Shown: piece after piece, positions 24,231 through 28,738 of the stretch
How positions within the stretch are numbered: position 1 is the first letter of the stretch
Layout: each line of letters opens with the position of its first letter
NCBI GenBank assembly: GCA_964641125.1
Contig: CAZXMO010000046.1
Span: 1 to 28,738 of the forward strand
DNA length: 28,738 bases
Source: JBKHAJ01 sp964641125
GTDB lineage: Bacteria > Spirochaetota > Spirochaetia > SPDA01 > CAZSGZ01
Reading direction: 5' to 3'
The notes under the pieces: model-generated
Databases searched by the model: none
What the model saw: only the letters and a program-made list of their open reading frames with translations
What the model was told of the DNA's origin: nothing
Translations under genes and position numbers: made by a program

Positions 24231-26429
24231 ATGGACCTCTTCGAACAGACCCGCCCCGGAAGCGAGCCCCTAGCCGCCCGGATGAGACCCCGGACCTTAG
24301 ACGAGTTCGTGGGGCAGGACCACATCGTCGGCCCCGGAAGGCTCCTGCGCAGGGCCATCCAGGCCGACCAGCTCTCGTCGATCATCTTTTCAGGACCCCC
24401 GGGAACCGGAAAAACCACCCTAGCCAGGGTTATCGCCAATACCACCCGGAGTGATTTCCAGACCCTGAACGCCGTCCTTTCCGGGGTCAAACAGATCCGG
24501 GAAAGTATCGAAAAAGCCAAGGAGCAGGCGAATCTCTACGGGAAACGGACTATCCTCTTCGTGGACGAGGTACACCGGTGGAACAAGGCCCAGCAGGACG
24601 CCCTTCTCCCGTGGGTAGAAAACGGGACCATAATATTGATAGGGGCGACAACCGAAAACCCCTACTTCGAGGTCAACTCCGCCTTAGTCAGCAGGAGCCG
24701 GGTCTTCCAGCTCACCACACTCAACACGGAAGACCTCTTAGAGATCGCCCGCCGCGCCCTCGGGGACCCGGAACGGGGATACGGTAAGTACCGGATCGTA
24801 TTCGAGAAGGGGGCCTTGGAACACCTCGCCGCAATCGCCGCGGGAGACGCTCGGAGTATTCTCAACGCCCTCGAGCTCGCGGTGGAGACAACCCCCGGCA
24901 GTTTTCCGCCTCCGGAGGAGGAGACAATACACATCAGCCTCGCCGCCGCCGAGGAAAGCATCCAACGCAAAGTGGTCCTCTACGACAAAGAAGGAGACTA
25001 CCATTTCGATACCATAAGCGCCTTTATCAAGTCGATCCGGGGCTCCGACCCGGATGCGGTTCTCTACTGGCTCGCGGTGATGGTCCGGGCCGGGGAAGAC
25101 CCGAAGTTTATCTTTCGGCGGATGCTCATATCCGCCTGCGAGGACGTGGGCTTAGCCGACCCCCAGGCCCTTGTGGTGGTCCAAGCGGCGGCGTCGGCCT
25201 TCGAACGGATCGGTCTCCCGGAGGGGCAGTTCCATCTGACCCACGCCGCCCTGTACCTGGCCGCCGCCCCCAAGTCGAACAGCTCCTTAGGCTACTTCGA
25301 CGCCCTGAAAGCGGTGGAGGCCGAGGAGCAGCCGGAAGTCCCCGCCCACCTCAAGGACCCGAACAGGGACGCCAAGGGTTTCGGCCACGGTGAGGGCTAC
25401 CGCTACCCCCACGCCTACCGGGACCACTGGGTGGCCCAGCAGTACCTGCCCGCGGGACTGCAGGGTACCCTCTTCTACCGCCCGGGGGAACTCGGCTACG
25501 AGGGGACTGTCAAGGAGCGGATAATGCGGAGGCGGGAGCTTCAACTCGAGGCCGCCGGCGAAGGCGTCCGGTCGGCGGAGATACTCACCTTCTCTCCCGC
25601 CGACCGGGAGCGGGAGCGATGGATAAGGCGGGGAATGGAAACCGGGAGCGGCGTACTCGAGACGGTCCGGGAGCGGGTTTTCTCCGGATTATCCCCGGCC
25701 CGGCACCACCGGATCATCGACTTGAGCACGGGGTCCCTCTTTTTAGCCTGGGAGGCCCTTCGGAGGGTTCCCGAGGGGGGAGTCACCGTCCTCGCTTCGG
25801 ATGATAACACACGGCAAAGAATAGAAGACGCCGTGTCGGTCCTCGACGTCCCGGAGCGTCCCGAGGTGGTCCGTACGCCCCTTTCCGAGCTTGCCGAATC
25901 CCGTCCCGGCCGCTACGAGGCGGTGATCGGGCGAAACGGGTCGCTCCCGTATCCCGACAAAGAGGCTTTTTTCACGTATCTCCGGCGGCTTCTCGTTTCC
26001 GGAGGTGCCGTGTCCTTAGCGGAGACTATCCCCGCGAGGGGAAGCAGGCTCTCGGAACTGCTCGCCCCCGACGCCGACGGTGAGCTCCGCGCCCTCCTAG
26101 AGCGGGCGGAACCGACGATCTACGACGATCCGGAGAACACCCTGGTCAATTGGGATGAAAAGACGCTCACCGAGGCATGTACCGCCGCCGGATTCACAAT
26201 CGGGGACACGGAAACGGAGACCTTCACTGAAACCCGGATCATCCGTTCCGAAGACCTCAGCCGCTGGCTCGGCGATCCTTCTGCGCGGTACCGGAAGGGG
26301 CTCGAAAAAACAGCGGGTCCGAAGGAAGCCGCCGGCGCCGTGAAGCGGATCACCTCACTCTTGACCGATCGAGAGGTGGAATGGAAGGTGACCTATCTGT
26401 TTCTAACGGCGGGGGCCCCCGCGGAATAA
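24231..26429 (+). CDS. rarA: RarA (MgsA) ATPase fused to a methyltransferase-like C-terminal domain
   Basis: A 732-residue protein. Residues 1-430 are RarA/MgsA, the clamp-loader-like AAA+ ATPase that acts at stalled replication forks: Walker A GPPGTGKT (55-62), Walker B FVDEVHRW (110-117), sensor 1 IGATTENP (137-144), arginine finger in SRSRVF (154-159), GDARSILNALE sensor 2, and the RarA tetramerisation domain ending at PAGLQGTLFYRPGELGYE. Ordinary RarA stops about there. The extra 290 residues look like a degenerate Rossmann methyltransferase: IIDLSTGSLFLAWEALR as motif I, VTVLASDDN as the acidic strand end, and LLVSGGAVSLAETIP. A RarA/unknown-domain fusion of similar length is known from cyanobacteria and others. 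ATG 24231 fits the family N-terminus (MDLFE) though no ribosome site precedes it; TTG 24204 is an unlikely alternative. Confidence 0.9.
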   Translation: MDLFEQTRPGSEPLAARMRPRTLDEFVGQDHIVGPGRLLRRAIQADQLSSIIFSGPPGTGKTTLARVIANTTRSDFQTLNAVLSGVKQIRESIEKAKEQANLYGKRTILFVDEVHRWNKAQQDALLPWVENGTIILIGATTENPYFEVNSALVSRSRVFQLTTLNTEDLLEIARRALGDPERGYGKYRIVFEKGALEHLAAIAAGDARSILNALELAVETTPGSFPPPEEETIHISLAAAEESIQRKVVLYDKEGDYHFDTISAFIKSIRGSDPDAVLYWLAVMVRAGEDPKFIFRRMLISACEDVGLADPQALVVVQAAASAFERIGLPEGQFHLTHAALYLAAAPKSNSSLGYFDALKAVEAEEQPEVPAHLKDPNRDAKGFGHGEGYRYPHAYRDHWVAQQYLPAGLQGTLFYRPGELGYEGTVKERIMRRRELQLEAAGEGVRSAEILTFSPADRERERWIRRGMETGSGVLETVRERVFSGLSPARHHRIIDLSTGSLFLAWEALRRVPEGGVTVLASDDNTRQRIEDAVSVLDVPERPEVVRTPLSELAESRPGRYEAVIGRNGSLPYPDKEAFFTYLRRLLVSGGAVSLAETIPARGSRLSELLAPDADGELRALLERAEPTIYDDPENTLVNWDEKTLTEACTAAGFTIGDTETETFTETRIIRSEDLSRWLGDPSARYRKGLEKTAGPKEAAGAVKRITSLLTDREVEWKVTYLFLTAGAPAE

Positions 26430-26439
26430 TTCCCGGCAA

Positions 26440-27801
26440 TCATTTTCCGAGACTCCGGTTGAGGGTATCCACCTTTTCGACCAGCCGATCGAGATCCTCC
26501 CGGGTGAACCCCGCCCATTCCATGGAAAAGAAGGTATTGTTCTGAAAGAGCGGCTCCTCGGCGATGGGATACCGGCTCGCCCCCACGCTCTCGGGCCACA
26601 GCCCCGTTCCCGGTACCGGAGAGTACCGGGCGAGCTGCACCCGGACCCCGAGCTCGGCGCAGTACTCGATCGATTGTTCCACCTCACCGCATCTCTGTCC
26701 GGGGAGACCGCAGAGGACGTATCCCCGGACCGCTTCGGGATGAAAGCCCGCCTTCCGGCATGCGTCGACCGCGCGAACGAAGTCATCGAAATCGAACTTG
26801 TCGTCGTGTTGGGCGTGAAAACTCTCCGAAGAGCTTTCGAAACCGAAGCGGACCTCACGAAATCCCGCCCGCGCCATGAGCCGTGCGGTCTCCTCGTCGA
26901 TAAGATTGATGTGTACCGCGTTCGGAAGATAGAAGGAGACCCGATCCCCGGAACTTTCGAGAAAACCGATTACCCCCTCGAGAAAAGGGTGTAAACTCTT
27001 TTCCTTACCCGCAAGCAGGGCATCGTCGTAGAAGGCGAAGTTCCGGACGCCTTCGCTGAAATGTCCCTCCAACTCCGCGAGGACTTCCGAAGGATTGCCG
27101 GGAGAAAATCCCCCGCAGAGAAGTCGGGAGGCGCAGTAATCGCAGTCCCGGGGACAGCCGCGGTTGAGACGGAGGACCGCGTAGTCCCTCTCATTCCCGC
27201 ATCGTAGAGTCCGAGTGTCGGGTCGGCCGGGAGGCACCGGAAGTCCCAGGCCTTCTAAAAACCGCTCGAGCCCGGGGATGTCGTCCCCTTTCATGATAAA
27301 ATCGGGACCGCAGGTCCCCCGGCAATGCTCGGGCAGAAGGCTCGCGTATATCCCCCCCATAATAAGAGGTACCGCGGGATACAGATCCCTGACCGTTTCC
27401 GCCGCCTCCCTTGCCCCGGGATACCAGTAGGTCATTCCGGCAGCGAGGAAAAGAGCGTCCGGCCGCCCCGATCCGGCCAGCCTCCGCCCGAGCTCCTCCG
27501 ACAGGACGCCGTACCGGGCGTAGCGTCGCCTAATTTCACAAAGGGCCGCCGGCAGGGGTACCTCCATGCGGTGGAACTTCCCCGTACCGTCGGGTCTTCG
27601 CTTCGGACGACCGAGCACCTTGCTCGTAACGGGATCGGCATAATCGAGACCGTTCACGTAGCGCACTTCCCATCCCCCCGATTCGAGCCACGCCCCGATA
27701 CGGAGCATCCCGTAGGGCCTCAAAAAAAGATCGTAGAGGGCGAAATCGTATATCGGGGGATTGACCAGGACTGCCAGGGGTTTTTCACTCACACCTTTCA
27801 T
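26440..27801 (-). CDS. Radical SAM protein with B12-binding-like N-terminal domain
   Basis: A 453-residue cytosolic protein. The radical SAM motif GCPRDCDYCAS supplies Cys216, Cys220 and Cys223 for the [4Fe-4S] cluster, followed by a TIM-barrel pattern (NFAFYDDALL, VRFGFESSSESFHAQHD, GYVLCGLPGQ). The first 180 residues resemble a cobalamin-binding fold (LAVLVNPPIYD, YGMLRIGAWLESGGWEVRYVNGLDY, PLIMGGIYASLLPEH), but the DxHxxG cobalamin motif is absent. It may bind no B12. This layout is shared with many uncharacterised proteins, so no reaction is proposed. ATG 27801 has GGGAGAG close upstream; the in-frame GTG at 27792 is an alternative. It converges with rarA, with ten bases between stops. 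A TTACCG-17-TATACT promoter-like pair lies just upstream. Confidence 0.8.
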   Translation of the reverse strand: MKGVSEKPLAVLVNPPIYDFALYDLFLRPYGMLRIGAWLESGGWEVRYVNGLDYADPVTSKVLGRPKRRPDGTGKFHRMEVPLPAALCEIRRRYARYGVLSEELGRRLAGSGRPDALFLAAGMTYWYPGAREAAETVRDLYPAVPLIMGGIYASLLPEHCRGTCGPDFIMKGDDIPGLERFLEGLGLPVPPGRPDTRTLRCGNERDYAVLRLNRGCPRDCDYCASRLLCGGFSPGNPSEVLAELEGHFSEGVRNFAFYDDALLAGKEKSLHPFLEGVIGFLESSGDRVSFYLPNAVHINLIDEETARLMARAGFREVRFGFESSSESFHAQHDDKFDFDDFVRAVDACRKAGFHPEAVRGYVLCGLPGQRCGEVEQSIEYCAELGVRVQLARYSPVPGTGLWPESVGASRYPIAEEPLFQNNTFFSMEWAGFTREDLDRLVEKVDTLNRSLGK

Positions 27802-27829
27802 CTCTCCCGATCAGTATAGGAAAAAATAG

Positions 27830-27858
27830 TTGAACCGGTAAATGTTTTGTGCAAGAAT
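27830..27858 (+). promoter_or_regulatory. Possible promoter of the terminal exported-protein gene
   Basis: TTGAAC (27830-27835), a 17-base spacer and AAGAAT (27853-27858) precede the GTG start by 31 bases, leaving room for the GAGGGGG ribosome site. A weak pattern match. Confidence 0.3.
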
Positions 27859-27889
27859 GTTCTATCATTTCACCTTGAGGGGGATTGCC

Positions 27890-28738
27890 GTGAAGAAAAC
27901 TATCCTTGTTCTGATGGTTCTTGTCATGATCTTTGCCGGCTCGTCCTCCGTCTTCGCCCAGAATGAAGACGGCTGGACCGAGCCCGGACTCTTTCTCGAC
28001 ACCAATCTGGGTGTCGCCTACAATTACCTCGGCCTGGCCTTGAGCGCCAACGTCTACTACCGGTTTCCCTTGATCAAGAAACCGGGGATGTTATGGAAGA
28101 CCACCCGCATCGATATCGGCGTCCAGGAAACCATTACCCCGTCCTTTAACCGCATCTCGGCGATGCTCGCAATCGAGCCGATCGCCGTCTTCGATGTGAA
28201 GGTCTACGCCGGATACGACCTGGAGTTCGCGGCCCTTACCGGAGGGATGTACGAGGTTCCCAATCCGAATACGACTTCCATTGCTTACGGCAATTCTTAC
28301 GACGACGTGACCGTGGACGGCACCCGCTATACGGGACACGGCTTCCGCCTCAAGATCGTCCCCACCGCCAAGTTTGCCCTAGGCCCCGTCGCGGCTCTCT
28401 ACTCCTTCATCGTGGGATACCACACCTATAACGACGAGACCGCGACCGGATACTACTACGATCCCGAAATGGCGATGATCCACGCCGTCAACGAGTGGTA
28501 CTTTACCCACGACGCGAAGCTCCTCTTCCAGGTCTGGGATTTTCGGATCGGCGCCAACTGGCTGTACAACATAGTAAACAGTACCGGATACACCAACATG
28601 GAGCTCTTGGGTATGATCGTCTACACCCCGTCGTGGCGTTTTCTGCCCGAAAGCGTCGCTCCCTACGCCGTCCTTCAGATGGGAAGCTATCTCTGGGACC
28701 AGTACCATACGGGTCACATAACCCTCGGAGTGCTCCTA
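27890..28738 (+). CDS. Exported, beta-rich (probable outer-membrane) protein, 3' end cut by window
   Basis: The frame from GTG 27890 stays open for 283 codons to the window edge. GAGGGGG at 27877 is its ribosome site. The product starts with a signal peptide (MKKTILVLMVLVMIFAGSSSVFA, cleavage before QNEDG) and continues with alternating aromatic/polar strands, such as LFLDTNLGVAYNYLGLALSANVYYRF and FDVKVYAGYDLEF. These are typical of a small outer-membrane beta-barrel. I do not recognise a named family. A lipid-anchored or periplasmic protein is the alternative; there is no lipobox. It is divergent from the radical SAM gene across 88 bases. Confidence 0.7.
   Translation, partial: MKKTILVLMVLVMIFAGSSSVFAQNEDGWTEPGLFLDTNLGVAYNYLGLALSANVYYRFPLIKKPGMLWKTTRIDIGVQETITPSFNRISAMLAIEPIAVFDVKVYAGYDLEFAALTGGMYEVPNPNTTSIAYGNSYDDVTVDGTRYTGHGFRLKIVPTAKFALGPVAALYSFIVGYHTYNDETATGYYYDPEMAMIHAVNEWYFTHDAKLLFQVWDFRIGANWLYNIVNSTGYTNMELLGMIVYTPSWRFLPESVAPYAVLQMGSYLWDQYHTGHITLGVLL

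Noticed and set aside
1..28738. CRISPR arrays, tRNA genes, transposons or prophage
   Set aside because: I saw no regularly spaced repeats, cloverleaf-like sequence, inverted-repeat-bounded transposase or phage genes.

Overview
The window reads as a gene-dense stretch (about 23 genes, no gap over 130 bases, GC in the high fifties by eye) of a probably anaerobic spirochaete chromosome. The lineage is inferred, not proven. It rests on a substrate-binding protein with a 'FAAGQQE'-type mature N-terminus, envelope proteins that match no other phylum I recognise, and the mix of RarA fusion, cyclase and sugar ABC genes. The anaerobe suggestion comes from the homocysteine gene set. I see no rRNA, tRNA, CRISPR array, IS element or prophage.

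Left part (1-6081): serA (serine biosynthesis) meets head-on a two-gene minus-strand operon encoding a class III nucleotide cyclase and a receiver-like protein with a degenerate cyclase domain. The two carry complementary halves of a cyclase active site. Divergent from them is a three-gene operon (DUF39, NIL-ferredoxin, UPF0280) that matches the sulfide-dependent L-aspartate semialdehyde to homocysteine route described in methanogens and other anaerobes. A 147-residue protein of unknown function follows on the minus strand.

Middle part (6082-13774): an exported TPR protein, an unknown 124-residue protein, a DUF1638 protein, a cutA-femAB pair, a membrane-anchored YdcF/SanA-type protein, and a soluble PAS-PAS-GAF hybrid histidine kinase. 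Between the ydcF-like gene and the kinase lies a start-less 46-codon coding remnant on the minus strand.

Right-centre part (13810-24161): an eight-gene minus-strand operon. In transcription order it encodes a LacI-type repressor fused to a complete type-2 solute-binding domain, a Gfo/Idh dehydrogenase, a TIM-barrel sugar isomerase/epimerase, a periplasmic sugar-binding protein, a duplicated ABC ATPase, two different permeases, and a uroporphyrinogen-decarboxylase-family (URO-D) methyltransferase-like enzyme. A perfect 16-bp palindrome lies just downstream of a good sigma70 promoter and suggests autorepression. A strong hairpin with a T-rich tail between the binding-protein and ATPase genes suggests transcriptional step-down. 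Together these look like uptake and oxidation/isomerisation of an unknown sugar or polyol, with a possible methyl-transfer step.

Right end (24231-28738): rarA fused to a methyltransferase-like C-terminal domain, a radical SAM protein on the opposite strand, and the first 283 codons of an exported, beta-rich protein that runs off the window.

The best candidates for something undescribed are the split cyclase pair, the LacI-solute-binding-protein operon with its URO-D enzyme, and a set of genes that appear to be transcribed without a leader.
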